From Serinus canaria (lineage: Eukaryota > Chordata > Aves > Passeriformes > Fringillidae): DNA of 64,000 nucleotides. The DNA lies in assembly GCF_022539315.1 (NCBI RefSeq), contig NC_066322.1:17060765-17124764 (forward strand), written 5' to 3'. The position numbers were made by a program, and so were the translations under genes. Below the pieces are notes generated by a model. That model had not been told where the DNA came from. It did no database searches and worked only from the letters and a program-made list of their open reading frames with translations. This document shows positions 1 to 14,340 of the stretch, piece after piece (positions within the stretch are counted from its first letter, which is position 1; each line of letters starts with the position of its first letter).

Positions 1-3000
1 TTAAAATGTTAGAGCATGATCATTTCCATAAGGAAATAGCTGCACTCCCAACTGCTAACCCTTGTGGGGTGGCAGGGTATGACCACACAGCACAGTCTGT
101 ATCTCACAGACTTTCCAAGCCTCATGGTGTCTTGTGTTACACAAAAATACACAAACCTGCCTGCGCATTTTCACGTTTGGTATGACCAGTAAGGATGCAC
201 TGCTACAAATGAAAAGGAAGGAAACTTTTGTTCTCATTTAATATGGGCTTAATTATGAATCTGCATTTACTTTGGGATAGAATCAGCTCTTTTCTGTTTC
301 CCAAGTGGGTACCTATATTAACATAGATTGTACTAACTAGTACCACTTTCAGATTGACAGAGGAGCTTTGTGTAAAACATCAATTTCAATTTTTCTGATA
401 TTGATACTCAGAAATTCTACAGCATATATTTTAATATTTTTGAAGAACCAAAATATCTTACTTTATTCTTCTCAGACTCTAGCCAACACCAGTAATCAGC
501 ACCAGAACTGTGTAATAGGGTTTTGTTTCAAAACTTTGATGTTTCTTGCTTTTCATTTGGTCTTTATTTGAGGCCAAGTGAACTTTCCCTTTTTGTGCCA
601 TTTTTGGAGCTGCTGTGTTGCTTGATGTACTTCCTGATGTGCAACAGCAGGTGAAAAGTATGTGAGAGACAGAGACAGAATTTCTGAAGAGGATGTGACA
701 TCATAAAAAGGGAAGTTTGGAAATTGTAGGATTTCAGCACATTAAGACATTCTTTGTTGTGCCTTAATGCAATGCTGGATTCTAATTTGACATGATTTAT
801 GCTATTCCTGTTACCATTCCCTCGTGTAATCAACATGCTCTCAGAAGCAGTAGTGCACATGCAAACTGCCAATTTCTAAGTTTTGGTCATGGAATTTCAA
901 TTTTGATTTGGTGGTGTCATCACCTGCTTTTTAATGTATAAATAGCTCTACAAGCAGTGAGCCACAGAAGAAATGGCTATGAAAATTAGTAAAAGGTGTA
1001 TCTAGCTGATTCAGCTTCAACTATTTTAGTTTCTGCTTTTCTAGGAAGAGGAATAGAAGCAGGCCATGAAGTCACAGGAATTTTTAAATTTGTGCTGTGT
1101 TGGTGACAGTCACTTATTTGCGGCGTGATTTTATTCCTCCCTTCCTCCCTTATTTTTACTTCTGTTTACTACTAGTACTTCTTTTTCTCTTCTCTTAAAA
1201 AGGCAGTTGTAAAAGACAAAAAAGGTGAGGTCTCCATTAATAACATCTTGATTTATATGGGTATTTCCAGACATAAAAATAAACTGATACAAGGCATGAA
1301 TTCCCAGAAATATATCCAAAAGTGACACTTTCCATGTGTGATCAATATTATTTAGCCTAAGACTACCAAGGCCAAACTAGTCATTCTCCTTTTAGCAGCA
1401 CTGTGAATACAGAGCTAAGATCTTGAATTCTGATTTGATAAAAACAAAGAAAATTATTTTAGTGATATGTTTCATGTCAGTGTATTCATCCCCTGATTTT
1501 GGTCTTGCACTCTTCTACAGACTCATCTCAACAATCGATGTTATTAGCACAGGGCCTTCAAAGCATGGAAGCTGAGCTCATGACTGACTAGGTCTGTACC
1601 TACAGTACAAGGGATACAGGGAAACCAGCCATTTTTCAGAAGTTCTTTTGCTAAGAATTCTTGATTTTCAGACAAATTTTGTTTTTAAATCACTGAGCTA
1701 AGTATATTAATTTATAAGAGCTTAAAAATATTTATGTAATATGACTTGTAAAACTCAACCCATTAATTCAGCTTTATTCTAGCATACAGTTTTGAAAAAC
1801 AAGCTTCAAAATGAGACAAAAAGAACTCAAAGGAGAGTACCATCACTGGGAATTTTAACTCAAGAATGTGACCCCCTTATTAAAAAAAACACATTAAACT
1901 GAGAAATGTGCAAGTAATTTCAGAATATAATCTGCCCAAATAATTAGTTCTTGCATGTGTTTGATATTATATGAATTCAGCAGGGACAGTTTTTCACAAT
2001 TACAGCAAGCCTTTTCAGGAAACAAGACTTGTGTTAAAACGAACATCATGTTTTCCCTTGCGGGGCACTTGATCTCATAGATTTTCTAGGAATCTTAAGG
2101 CATGGCATGCAAACTGCAGAAGGGAGCATCTTGTGTGCAAATGGAATGATGGATCTGACCCAGCTTTTGCTGACTGCTCCTTCTCAGCATTCCTACCGCT
2201 GTGGCATACTGTAGGACTTCACATCACTGGTAAATTTTCTTAGCTCCAAGTCTGCACTGCATTTAACATTTTTCTTTTTTTTGTTTGGTTGTTCTTGTTG
2301 GGTTTTTTTTGTAAAGTTTGCCTATCCTATAATATCCACTAGCACTCTCCTCACCCTCAATTTACAGTTAAAATAGTAGGGCTCAGTCACACTAGTATAA
2401 GTTTTCTTGCTTCACTGAATAAAATGACACAAACTTAAATTCAGTGGTAACTTCAAAAATTGCCCAGTATTAGGAAATAGCTTCGGCCAATACTGAAGTT
2501 ATAAGGCCTTTGATTACTTCTGATAAATCAAAATGTTATCTAGGGTAATTTGCTTCCTGAGTGACATTTGTAGTTCCAGTCTCGACATGTTGCTAATATT
2601 GAAAACAAAAATTTTCATGACTCTAACAGAAATTATGTGTTTGTAGTAAGACACAGCCAATTGATCCATGTGATAACAGGCTGAAACCCAAGGAATTCCT
2701 GATCACCTGAGATAAAATACTAAAGCAGTATGACAAAACAATGAGATTGTGTCTCACTACGCAGCAAGACAAATAGTCCAATAGGAAATGTTTCATCTTA
2801 GTAAGATAGAGAAATTATATTTATTTAATGTAATGCTGATTGGGATTCATAACTCCAGTGAGACACTTCTGGGTGTGTAGTGTTATAGTAAATACACACA
2901 TTCCACTGAAGAGATTAAAGCTCTCGGCACTAATAAAGAAAGTGATCAAGGTGGCATTTATTGCTTAATGACGTGTGCTTGCTTCGTCTGTTCAGAGGTA

Positions 3001-6000
3001 CTACCTTGCCCTTCAGTAAAACTTGCAACAGACACTCTAGAGATAGGTTGGGTGGGTACAGGGAGTGAGTCTCTCTCCAGTGTTGCTTCATGACTCGCAC
3101 AAGGACGTGCTGCAAAGCGAAGTGTGCGACTGAAGAACATTCTTTTCCAGTGAACAAATAATACAGTACACCAGACAGACCAGGGCTTGTCAAATCCAGC
3201 TACCCCAGCTTCCTTCACTTTAGGGGACAAGATGAGAAGTAAGGGCTAGGTTCATAGTCTTGAAAAGACTGTGCAACTGATGGTGGGGTGACAGCTGCTT
3301 GATAAAATGCAGCAAAGTCACACCCTCAACACAGGCCTCTATGTAAATTGTACAGTCTAGCCCAAAATGCCTGGCTGCAGTTTGATAACTTGGGTTCCTT
3401 TTAGGTTTTATTTCCTGGTGGTTTGTTTGTCATGCAGCTGTCTCAGCATGTCTTTGCCTCTCTTTCTTCAGAATAATGTGTTTTGTTGCTTGCTCTGGCA
3501 CTGATAATTTTTCTCTGTATTGTTATTCATTTTTTCTTGTACGTGTGTTGCAATTGCTATAGCTGGTCATGTGTATACCCTTCCTCAGAATTATTTTTCC
3601 ACTGGGATAAGGGTGGGAGGAGGAGATATAGCCATATTGTGACTTAAAAAAACTATCTTTTAATTGGTTTTCTTATGCATAGTCTATAGTATTGGTAACT
3701 CAGATTAACAGTAGATACTATTTATTTAGCTTCATCGTGGTATATAAACATAAGCAGTCACACCTGCTTATACACCAAATAATCAAGTAGCAAGTAAAAA
3801 AAAAGTAGTATCTAAGAATCTTACCTCAGCTTGAAGTATCTGAGAGAGCCTGATAAATGTAGATAAAGAGTTAAAGAGAAAACCAATGAATCTGATGACT
3901 ACTGAAGCATTGGAATTACTACTAAGGCTGACAAAAAGGAGTTAAATGGAACTGAAATGTCCTGAGGCTTTCTGTCAGCAATTCAAAACTTGACTAGACT
4001 AATTGTAACAAGAAAGGACTTAATATAATCCTGCTCTTGGTTTAATTCCTAAATGTTGCCTTTGTCTGCAGCACCTTGTGAATTCCCTTTCAGCTTCAAG
4101 TATTCAAATATTCCCTATTCATCAGCATAGCCTAATTGTGATTGTAGACACTTAAGTTTATTAATGGCAACACTTTAAAGGCATATATTGGAAGTCTAAC
4201 AAATGAGATTTTGTTGTAACACACCTTTTGACTTGATTCATAATATCATTTTAATCCTATGTATATTTTCCCTAAAAGCTTTTACAAAAGGCAGCAGTAA
4301 AAGTATATTTGCTATGACTATAAGCTCATGATGAATATGCTGCTATACAATGTTTGTATGCTGGGATGTATATCAAAGAAAAGTTGGAACATGGAACTGT
4401 GGTAATTTGTGACACCAAATTGCAGATACCAAATGATGTAATCTTTCATAAAATATTTAATTATTTGAGGAACATTTAGTTTGGAATTTTTTTTTCTCAC
4501 TCCCGGACTCTTCTAAAGAGTGACGAATTGTTACTTAATTCCTTTAAGAATCAGACTAAGAGTACTGATAGTCACCTTGTACTCATTGGCTCTTGAACTC
4601 AAACTTGGTTTTAACCTAAATAGCTTTTTTTAAGCTTGTGTTTGTTTTAAGCTTGTCTCTGTGCAGGTGGCACAGAGATCATAGTTTGGGAGTTTCTACG
4701 TGTTACTTTTAAACGAGGTAAGCTCTCTGAGGTTTTGTTGTCAGCTGGGGTCTCTGATCCCCTGCTGACAACAAATTATTAGATCTGTTTAGCACTTGTG
4801 GAACCTTTAGGTCTACTGTAGTTAATGTGGGTGGTGACTTGCACAAAGCCACTGATAATTCTGTGTTGGAAATAACTCTTCTCATACATCACAGCATCAC
4901 ACATATCACTTCCAGACTGCAACAGTCTGAGAGCCTTAGATTCTGCTTGCCATTCTGGGATAAGTGAATATCCTAGGGCGTTTTTATCCTACAGTTATTT
5001 CCAATGAGGCCCTCTTTTGTGCCAAAAGACTGGGCATTTGGTGGGGCAGAATTAATGAAATGTCTGTTGGTGATTATGTTTGTTTGTTTATTTTTACAGG
5101 TGTTTTTTTTTACATTTTTTCTGTGTACTCTAAAACCTTACAAAAGATTAAAGTAGGACTTCATGAAGATTTCTTTACTAATGCTGTCAACTGATTATAG
5201 TTATTGCTATGAAAAGCACTGTGGAAATACTGAAACTGTTTTTCAAGCATCTTAGGTGGACTTGCTGCAAGATGCAGTGTGCTATAAGGGCATTTGTTAT
5301 AGACAGAATTCACTACTGTAAGTGGTGAATGCTATACTCTAACTGGTATGCTTCATTATCTAATGATAAGGAGAGACTCAGAAGACAAAATTTCACTGAC
5401 TTCTCAGTCTTGGAATATATTAAGAAAGAGGGGTAGTACTAAAAAGTGAAGTGAAAATAGAAATGGGGCTGTGGATATGACTATATGTGCTAAGTGGACT
5501 GGGGTTAAGAGTGGCAAGTCACATGCAGCTGCTGTCTAGTGAGCACAGTGGACTCAGGGTAGAGGAAACAAAACCAGGGGATTTAGCAACTGCACAAAAA
5601 CCTCCCCAGCTACTGAACCTGTGACCCTGCAGCTTACACTGGACAACTTTATTTTGGTGATTTAATGTGGCAAAGAGAGAAGGCTGTTCAAATATTTAAA
5701 TAAAAAAAGTCAAGATATCTTTTTTTGAAACTATGCTAACACTGGGAGAAGGAGGCTTGTTGAGAGAAGTTAGTATGCCTGTAATACTGATCAATTTTCT
5801 CTCTAATTAAAAAATCTGAGGCCTTAAAAGTTATTTTCTAAACAAATAGATATACAAACTTTTTGATTTTTCCACTTGAAAATAGTAATATTGCTGAAGG
5901 AATATGCTGATCTTCAGATTCCTTTGTTTAGAATTAGAAAGTAGATTCTTACATGAAGTGTAAACTCTGCAACTGCATACATTATACAAAGGCAATGATG

Positions 6001-6390
6001 AGACTGCCTGGGAGCACTGAGGGTGCTTCCTCTGGGGTTAGAAACTGAAGAGAATAATTTGCTTTTCTGAAAATGATGTCATAGGAATGGCCAGATCAGT
6101 GAAGTCACATCTCCAAACAGAAGAACTGTCAGTTTGACACATAGATTTCTAAATGGGAAGATTGCACAATATCTTCAGAAATATGCAAATACATCTTCAT
6201 TTCTTGCAGAATTCTGTCACGTAAAAGCAAAGTATGCAAAAATGTTTCAAGATTTTGAAATTTCAAATTTTTAAAGAAAAATTTCCCCAATTTCAAAGCA
6301 TCACCAGAGTAAAAAAATTACATAAAATCTAAATTGGTTATTTTGCTATATCATTATCATCTTGATCCCCAGATGAAATAAAGTCTGGTA
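1..6390. other. Intergenic, no gene recognised
   Basis: AT-rich sequence with only short open frames (under about 105 codons) that show no domain, splice context or family resemblance. Apart from the hairpin at 4.73 kb, nothing is recognised. Confidence 0.7.
4734..4775. repeat. Hairpin with interrupted 16-bp stem
   Basis: A 12-bp stem (tttgttgtcagc with gctgacaacaaa), one T-T mismatch, then gggg/cccc closes an 8-base loop. Nothing around it indicates a transcript. Confidence 0.8.
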
Positions 6391-6455
6391 GTTCCATTGT
6401 ATTCTGCAGTTATATAACTTCACATAAGTTATATAACTGCAGAATACAATGGAAC
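6391..6455. repeat. Perfect inverted repeat, 30-bp arms, 5-bp spacer
   Basis: The left arm is 6,391-6,420 (starts gttccattgt, ends tatataactt) and the right arm 6,426-6,455 is its exact reverse complement. The spacer is cacat. Pairing stops at both outer edges. It could fold as a 30-bp hairpin, but no flanking target duplication or transposon terminus was recognised. Confidence 0.97.
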
Positions 6456-6624
6456 AGAGCTGAAAATTTAATTCAATATTTTAAATTTTAAATGTCTCTA
6501 GAATTTTAAAATGGGTTTGTAGTTGTATAGTCCTTTGAAGTTCTTATTATAAAAACAATGTTATTAAAACATTGTCCACTCTTTGGACCTTCCAGCTGTC
6601 TCAAACACTAGTAATTACTGCTGC

Positions 6625-6648
6625 TAATACATAAGGTATTATGTATTA
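6625..6648. repeat. Short AT-rich inverted repeat
   Basis: The arms taatacataa and ttatgtatta (10 bp, exact) are separated by ggta. It lies 170 bases downstream of the longer inverted repeat and is unrelated to it in sequence. Confidence 0.85.
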
Positions 6649-9600
6649 ACATAATGCATAATATAAGTGTCTAAGGAAAAATACTAAAAAATATTTAAAT
6701 CAAAACACAGAGAATTTCAGTAAAAGAGATAGGTTTATTTACCTATGAGTGATACAGATGGATATTAAATGGAGCAGTTAAAAACTAATTGTGTTAAGCA
6801 CTTCTAGCCTTCCACTACTTTGATCTGTTCCATAAATGTTCTAGATTAAGGGATGTGTTATGTAAAAAACACTGTGTGGTGAGTATTTTGTTTAGCTTGG
6901 GTCAAAGTCCAGTCTGACATAACATAAAAATTCTGTGCAGAATGATTTTATGATATTTTCTTTAGTGGATAGTTTGGGCAGAAATCCAAACTGGGTCAGA
7001 AAAAGCCAATGCCAGCCAAGCTTGGTTTTGCTTTTCCCTGTTTTTCTGTGATTTGTGTTGAGACTATAATCTCTCTGTGAAGCTTAGAAAGGCTCTTTTG
7101 GGCTGCAAGAATTCCCCTGGCTTGGGCACTCAGAGCTTTTAGAAACTAGAACAGAATGCTGTAAACAAAAGAGCACTAACAAATTGCCCCTGTTCTGTTT
7201 TCTGTCCCTGGGTCTTTCACCAGGCTGAGCAGCTGTTGACATGTGGCATGTGAGGACAGGAGGCCTCCCAAAGGGAGCAGAGAGCCTGGTGAGGGGGTTT
7301 TGAGGAGGCACAAGAGGGACCCCAGGGCCTGTGCTGTGCCTCCTGTTCTCCTGATGGAGTTGTGTGACCCCTCTCTGACCTGGTTGCACTGTACATTGCA
7401 TACAGAGCTATTTTTAATATAATCCAAAGCTTTAATGTTGGAAGAGTCCCTTGCTTCCCTTGGTGTCTCACATGCTGTTAGTGGTGGAAGGAGCCAGAGG
7501 AGGAAACGCAGCAGAGCTGAGCCAGGCATGGGCACCAAGGAGTGAAGTGCTAGAGGGCTGGGAGGGGGGGTCTGGAGAGGAGGAAGAGGACAAGAAAAAT
7601 GCTGGGAGACAGCAAGGTAGGGTGGGAATCCCTATTCAGTCGCAAGACCACAACCACCTCCACAGTTACACAGTTCATTGTGAGTCTAAGGCATCATCTG
7701 AACCTCCTGCTCCTGGAGAAGCTTTGTCAACCTTTGTCACCCCTGTGACAACCCCTAGCATGCCCCAAAGACCCCATTTACTGCACTAAGACTGTTCAGG
7801 CTTGGCTGGCCCTTAATGACTCATTCTTGGAATCTTTTCTGCTGCTGCAAAGCTGAACGTTGCTTTTCACCCCTGAGGCCAAAAGAGTAATTTTGACCTA
7901 GCCTTTTTTCTAAAAAGGCTTTCCCAATATTCTATGTTTCTTTAGTTTCTATAACATCACTGCTACAAGTACACCAAGAAACAAGGTTAAAGTTAACTCA
8001 CACATCTCAAGCTGTTTGTTGGCTTTGTCTTGCTGGAAAGAGCCTAGACCATAAATCATTGCCATCTGCAAGGCATTCTTGTTGCACAGAGTAAATAGAT
8101 TCATAAGAGATGCTTTCATTTGCAGATGTTAGACTCAGATCAATCCTACAGTGAAACTGCAGCTCCAGAATTACTTTAGCCAAGTCAATTTCGTTTTGCC
8201 ACAGCCCTATGTTTTGACATAAACACTTGGTGTAACAATTTTGACAGATAAACTGCCAGGAAGCTGATAATATAAAACTGTAATTTTCTACTAGCTTAGC
8301 TCCTAGAGATCAGAGCATGGTACCACCATATATTTAAAACATTTTGGTACTGCACTAGGGACAAAATTAATGCAAGCGATTACAAGAGAAATAATTGTAG
8401 TCCTTCCTCCCAGCCAAAGAGTAAAAGAAAAAAGAACAAAGTATTATGCTATGTAATACCTTCTGTCTCTTTCCTGGCTAGACAGATGAACTGATTTGAG
8501 TCATAGAATCAGAAAAAAATAATTCTCTTCCAATTGTTTTACTTTCTCTAATTACTCAATTATCCCAATTGTTTTAGTCACTATCCAGTGTCACTTTTAG
8601 AAACAATGAGCAAAAAATGGAGAGTTTAACTGTTTCCTTTTGGTGTAATAACAATAATTAGTATAATAACAAAAATATTTGGGATCGAAAACTATGCCTT
8701 CCTTTGATAGTAACTTTAATTGATAATAACTGCTACTTGTTTACTTGTTGATATGAAGAACAAGAAACAGCTGCTCCTAACCTAAAAGAAACTGCCTGCA
8801 GAAAAGGTGACTCTTTTAAGTCAAAGATGCACTTATGGTACCAGATAGTACTTGAAAATTAAAGCTAGACAATCTAGAAATCAGTAATAAGATGCAATTT
8901 TTCAATGGCCACTGCAAAGCAGAACATTAAATATTACTATGGGATTTTTAATGTTTGAGATTATTTAAAATGGCAAAATATCTTTGTGATGCATATGCTA
9001 TTAATCAGATACTTCCTTAAGCTGCAAGTTTAAAATCTCTAGGACTGGTCTGGGCTGCTTCCGTCACAGAAATGGCTTTAGGGACACTTCTCATGTAAGT
9101 TAATCTCAGATAATTGAAAAAAAAAAGTAATCATGCATCTTTGCATCTTCACTATGCACCTAATGAAACCTGTGTTGTTTGGGCAAAGGTGTCATATACA
9201 AATAACAGAGCTTCACATTTTATGGGAAAATCACTCAAAAAGTTGTGGAAAGGCAGATTGCAAAAAACCCAAAAACTTATGTAGTTGAAAGCTTCTTGAC
9301 AAATACTGAGATATTGGAAATGTAGTTTAGTAGTTAGTCTATTTTAATCAGGAAGACTAAGTGTGAAAGGCTTAGTCCTGAGCTAAGATGGCTTAACAAG
9401 TTAGTGAATTAGAGTCATAGTGCCCTATGGCATCCCAGCTGTTTGCTGTGGTGAAGTCCATTAAGCTGCAAGCTTTCATCAGTACCTCTTTTTCCTCAGA
9501 GTTTCACTCTTCTCTAAATGGGGGTCATTTGTTCAGTCTTGGGCAGCCTGAATCCCACCACCCAAGAGGAAGGACAAGTCATTGGAAATCTTCTCTTTGC

Positions 9601-12101
9601 ACCATACTTAAGAGAGAGCTTAAGGCCTGATTATGCTCTGCTGCCTTCTTTTTGCTCATTTTTCCTCTACACTTTGGGAAGCGTCCCAGTGCATGTTTCT
9701 GTGCCTTCTCATAGGTGGGTACAGTTTGTTCCTTTTGCATAACTGCTTCTGTGGAATTCTCCTTGACCTCTAATGGATTTTGTTTACCCATACAGATGAA
9801 CTCACATCAGTTCATTTTTCAAGGGATTATACAGTCCAGCTGCATTTAAAGTTGTTTGCTGTATCAGGTTCCTGTACTGATGACTGATGCATGTATTGAC
9901 ATATTAAATGCCACTCCTCTTGGCATGATCAAGTTTCTTGTCCTTGGCCACATTCAATCTTTGTGTAACTCTGATGCTGAAAATCTCTGGAGTGAATGTA
10001 TCACAACGTGTTCACAAGGAGCTCTTCCAATTACTTAATTTCTGCTGACATTACTCATGGTGGCTTTAGTTGCTATTTGTGCTACTACATCTCTCCTGAG
10101 ATCAAGTGTGCTTCATTAGAGTAAGCAGAGATAGATGGAATTAATCTTTTCTTCCCGTAGCCTGTGCAGTGACAAGGTGGAAAAAAGAGAAAAGAATCAA
10201 CTATAAAAAAAAACTCAAACTATCAATTTTTGTATTCCTGTGATCAAATTGGCTGTGCAAGGGCAGCAAGGCTCAGAGCTGACACAGTGTTAAGAGGAGA
10301 CCAAATCTGGTTATTAGCAGTCCAGCTGATGAAGTTTTGTATTACTGATGACAAAGGGCTTTTAAACTGAAATACAATTTGCTACTCTTTTCTTCAAAAG
10401 TGATGAAGATCTAAAAGAAAGCCATAGTAAAGGAGCCAAAGTTGCTTCACTGTAAAAATGAAATCAAATAAACGCATGCCAATTACAAAAGTTTTATAAA
10501 ATGTATTTGCATTTTTCTGATTATATAAATTAGTTCACATTTTGTGCTATTACAAAGAATATAAGGTGAAAACTCTCTTATCCTCAGATATGAATTCATG
10601 GAGAAGATTTTTGACACTGCTTTCCTGTAATACACCTCTTCTATGATCAGTCTATAGAGATACTTCCTTTTCATTCTGCTGTGAGCTTGTCTTTTAGTGC
10701 CAGAATTTCCATTTCTCATTTCCTTCCTTTATCATTGCACCACGGAATGAATGGTGAGAGGCTAACTGCACACAAAAAAGGTCTGGAATTTATTATTAAT
10801 ACTAAAAAAAAAAAAATTCTTCATGTTTGTGAGTTTAGTAATGCAATGGAATTATCTTGAATTTTGTTACATATGCAGCAGCTCAGAATTCCTGGGGTAT
10901 GGTTCATTAAGGACAAGATGGCTCTTCTTCAGGGGATTGACAAATCCACTTTGACTGGTACAGTCTGTAGTCATATCTTTTCAGTAAGCCACAGAACATC
11001 CTCCTGAGTATAGAAAACAGTCAAACACAATATTGAGCTGTGCCAGTCAGAAATGTGAGGAGGACCTGAGGCCCTTCCATGCCATATCTGCCTTTTCCTT
11101 TAAGCTAGGTTGTACATCAATGGAATTGTATATCACTGGCTATACAAATAACAAACCAGAAAAGTATAAATCTGTAATAAGAAACAAACACCGTTCTGCT
11201 GTGTTTTGCTCCTGGACACTCTGTATCTGCACAAATATGGTTGGCCTTTTTGGTAACAGGACTATTCTAGAACTTGTCTGTAAAACCGCTGTAGATATCT
11301 GGTCTGCAGGACCAACCGAACAGGTCTGCTCCTACCTCACATTATTAAAGTTGCCTTCTACCCATCACTGGTCATACTCTAGAGCTGCTCCCTGCAGCAG
11401 GTGAATCCCCTTCTCACAGCAGTCTCCTGGTCTACACTTGTCTTGACTTATTGTTTCCCTCTCACTGCCCGAGGCTGTACCCCAGCAGCTTTTCCACTCT
11501 GAGCATGCCCGTTGCTGTCAGGATGAAGTGCCCTCCTTTCCCAGGCAAACAGGCAGCTGTTCTTCATCTGGTCACAGGACTTGTGTAACAGAATGCTCGA
11601 TATGCCTCTCCTGAAGTGAACCCAGAATTCAGATGTTACTGCCCTGGAAACACTGGTAGCTTTTTGGCATTGAACATAATTCACAAGCATGGTCAGCAGA
11701 TACCCCAGTGTTGAGGGGAAAACTCTGATTTTGCATGCACCTGTGTTTAGGCGTGGCTGGAATGGGAATAATGGAGCCTTCTTTGCAAAAACATTGTGGC
11801 ATGGAGGGGGATTTGGGACATATACAGCTGTCTTCCAAAAGATGGCATTACAATAAACTTTCTTGGCAACACCCCTGAACAGAACAGTGGGGAGCAATGA
11901 CTAACACCTCTGCCTATAAAGAAATGGACTGGAAATTAGTCAGCCTGAAAGGTTAGAAGCTGCTGGCTTTTTTTATACAAGCTTCCATAAAATAACATTA
12001 TATCAGAGGATTTACTGGGCAACTTGGATATTTCATTGTATCCAAGGGGAAATGAGGGAGCAGCTGAGAAGAAAAGCACATCTGAACAAACAGAGGATTG
12101 C

Positions 12102-12136
12102 ACAGTTGGATCCTTTAGGACAAGGATCCAAACTGT
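12102..12136. repeat. Inverted repeat with GGATCC in each arm
   Basis: The left arm acagttggatcctt and right arm aaggatccaaactgt pair with a single bulged base around a 6-base loop. It is isolated in intergenic DNA and no function is apparent. Confidence 0.8.
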
Positions 12137-13976
12137 ACCTTTAAGTTACGTGGCTCTTCTGTGAAGTTCAGTTTTGATGCTAGTGGGAAGTGACTGATCA
12201 AAAGTAGAAATGGTATAGGGGACATAATTTGCATCAACATCAAGGAAATAAATAAAGTCAGGAGGTGTTATGACTGACCCCACTGATGTCACTGTCATCC
12301 TCATCCTAAGTGACTTTCTGTCTCAGATGCTATAATAGCATTCTTATTATCTTGTTTACAGAAACAAATGGAATCTTTGATGAAGATACAGTTTTCCTTT
12401 CTAATTCAGCATTTAAAATTTCAGGATTAAAATGCTTTGAAGCCAACAGTAGAGGACAAGAAGTGTCTTGACAACATAGAAAACATGCTGGCAATGGCAA
12501 AGTGCTGAACTGTTAAAACTGTCACAGGTACTGAGCTTTTATCACAGTAAGGTGTTGTCACATGAAGGGTAATTTCCTGCTTTTCAAATTCCTAGTCAGG
12601 ACTGTCTCATTTACCAGAGGGTGTGACTGCTAGCTCTTTTCTGGAAATTATAGTTGTCTGCAACTACATTGAAAACTGATCCTGAGAACAGTGTGGCCCA
12701 CAGACATTTCATGTTCCCCATTGTCTGGCTGCCAGTGCCCCTGATGAACTTCAGAGAATATTATAAGTGCAGCAGCTTTTGCTGACTGTGGGACCAGGGT
12801 AGAAAAATATATTGGTGTTTCTTTTTTTTTATATATAAAAGTTTGCTAGGCTTGTTCTTAACAGGAGCATTGAAGATAATTGAAAAGTAGGTATGAGGTC
12901 TTTGGACTGCAGCACTAAATCTGAAAGTATTTGAAGTATAAGTTTTCCTGGTAGTTACAATCAAGCCATTCTAGAAGCAGCTTTGTGTAGATTCTTATTA
13001 AGAGAGAAAGGGAGCAGGTTAAAAAAGATTGGGAGAAATCAAGGAATGCCAGGGGCAAGAGAGAGGTGGCTCATGAATGCTTAGAAGTAGGGATGAAATT
13101 CTTCTAAGAGGGAAAGCACTCAAAAGGAGACACAGTAAAGGAGAAGAAGAAACACTGAATGGAATGGACAAGAGGGACTGGAGAGCAGAGGGAAACCCAG
13201 AGACTAGAGGGGAGAAGATGAACAGGAGTCCAGATGAACAGCCCTAATGAGCAAAAGGGCAAGAATATTCACAGTATAAATGTGAAAAATTGTTAAGCAC
13301 TGAAGGGGATTTATGAACTCTGGCATATTTCTGTGTTCCACATAAGGCCCAAGTCCAAAAAACAAAGCCACCATTGTCCTGCATCTCATGATCCTATGTA
13401 TTGCTGGGGACATAGTGTCTCCTTCCTCCACACTGTCTCATCTATACAGCTTTTTGTAGCTGAGGCATCTTTTTACAGCTGGTGTGAAGGCACCATGCTG
13501 GGGTCTTGCTGTTCATGAGGATAATTAGGCATTTTGAAAAAAAAGTAGAAATTATATAGAGAGGGGTAGTGTATGATCAGATGAACCTATGTATGTTTAT
13601 GGTATACATAAAGATATTTTTAGCTATCCACCAGTTATTTACAATGAGATATTACCATGATCTTTCAATATTTCCCACCATAGAGTGGATGAAGCAGTTC
13701 TTCAGAAGAACTGAAAAATTTACTTATATAGGGGTATAATTAAAGTATCCTAAAGTAACACAACTGATATAGAATACATTAGGGAGTACAGGCTTTGTGA
13801 AAGTAGTTTTTTTACCTTCTGCATTTTATCCATAGTTACTACTATATAAAGCTAAAATCCATAAACCATGCATTTGTGCTTCTTCAAATGGGGGTTGCTC
13901 CCCAGTTTGAAGGGTATTTTTACTTGGATTATGCAGACTCTGACTATAATATGAAGCAGAAAGTGGAATGAAGCTT

Positions 13977-14340
13977 TCATAGAATCCCAGAATATGCTGA
14001 GTTGAAGGGACCCATTACAACCATCGAGTTTAACTCCTGACTGCCCAGAGTCACACCCTGTGCCTGAGAGAGTTGTCCAGGCACTTCTTGAGCTCTGTCA
14101 GGCTGGAGCTGTGACCACTGCCCTGGGGAGCCTGTCCCAGTGCTGAGCCACCCATGGGTGAAGAACCTTTTCCTGATATCAACCTAAACCTCCCCTGACA
14201 CAGCTTCAGGCCATTGCCTTGGGTTCTGTCACTGGTCAAGAGAGTGAAGAGATCGGTGTCTGCCCCTCTGCTTCCCCGCAGGAGGATGTTGAAGACCGCA
14301 ATGCTGTTTCCCCTCAGTCTCCTTCTCTAGGCTGAACCTC
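13977..14340 (-). mobile_element. CR1 LINE, 5'-truncated 3' end
   Basis: On the plus strand the block begins 'tcatagaatcccagaa', the reverse complement of the CR1 3' tail, and runs to the 'ctcagtctccttctctaggc' segment typical of CR1. On the minus strand, 14,239 to 14,051 retains a decayed piece of the ORF2 C-terminus and 3' region (GNGLKLCQGRFRL, then after a shift LTELKKCLDNSLRHRV). Frame damage and 5' truncation show a dead copy. The right boundary is approximate. Confidence 0.93.

Larger units (their letters stand above)
6456..13976. other. Intergenic, no gene recognised
   Basis: Short spurious open frames only. A G-rich patch with a run of eight G lies near 7,557-7,585, and GC is mildly raised over 7,240-7,770. 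One GGATCC inverted repeat is listed separately. Confidence 0.7.

Noticed and set aside
8502..8530. 'gagtcatagaatcag' resembling a CR1 tail
   Set aside because: Only about a dozen bases match and the following sequence does not continue as CR1.
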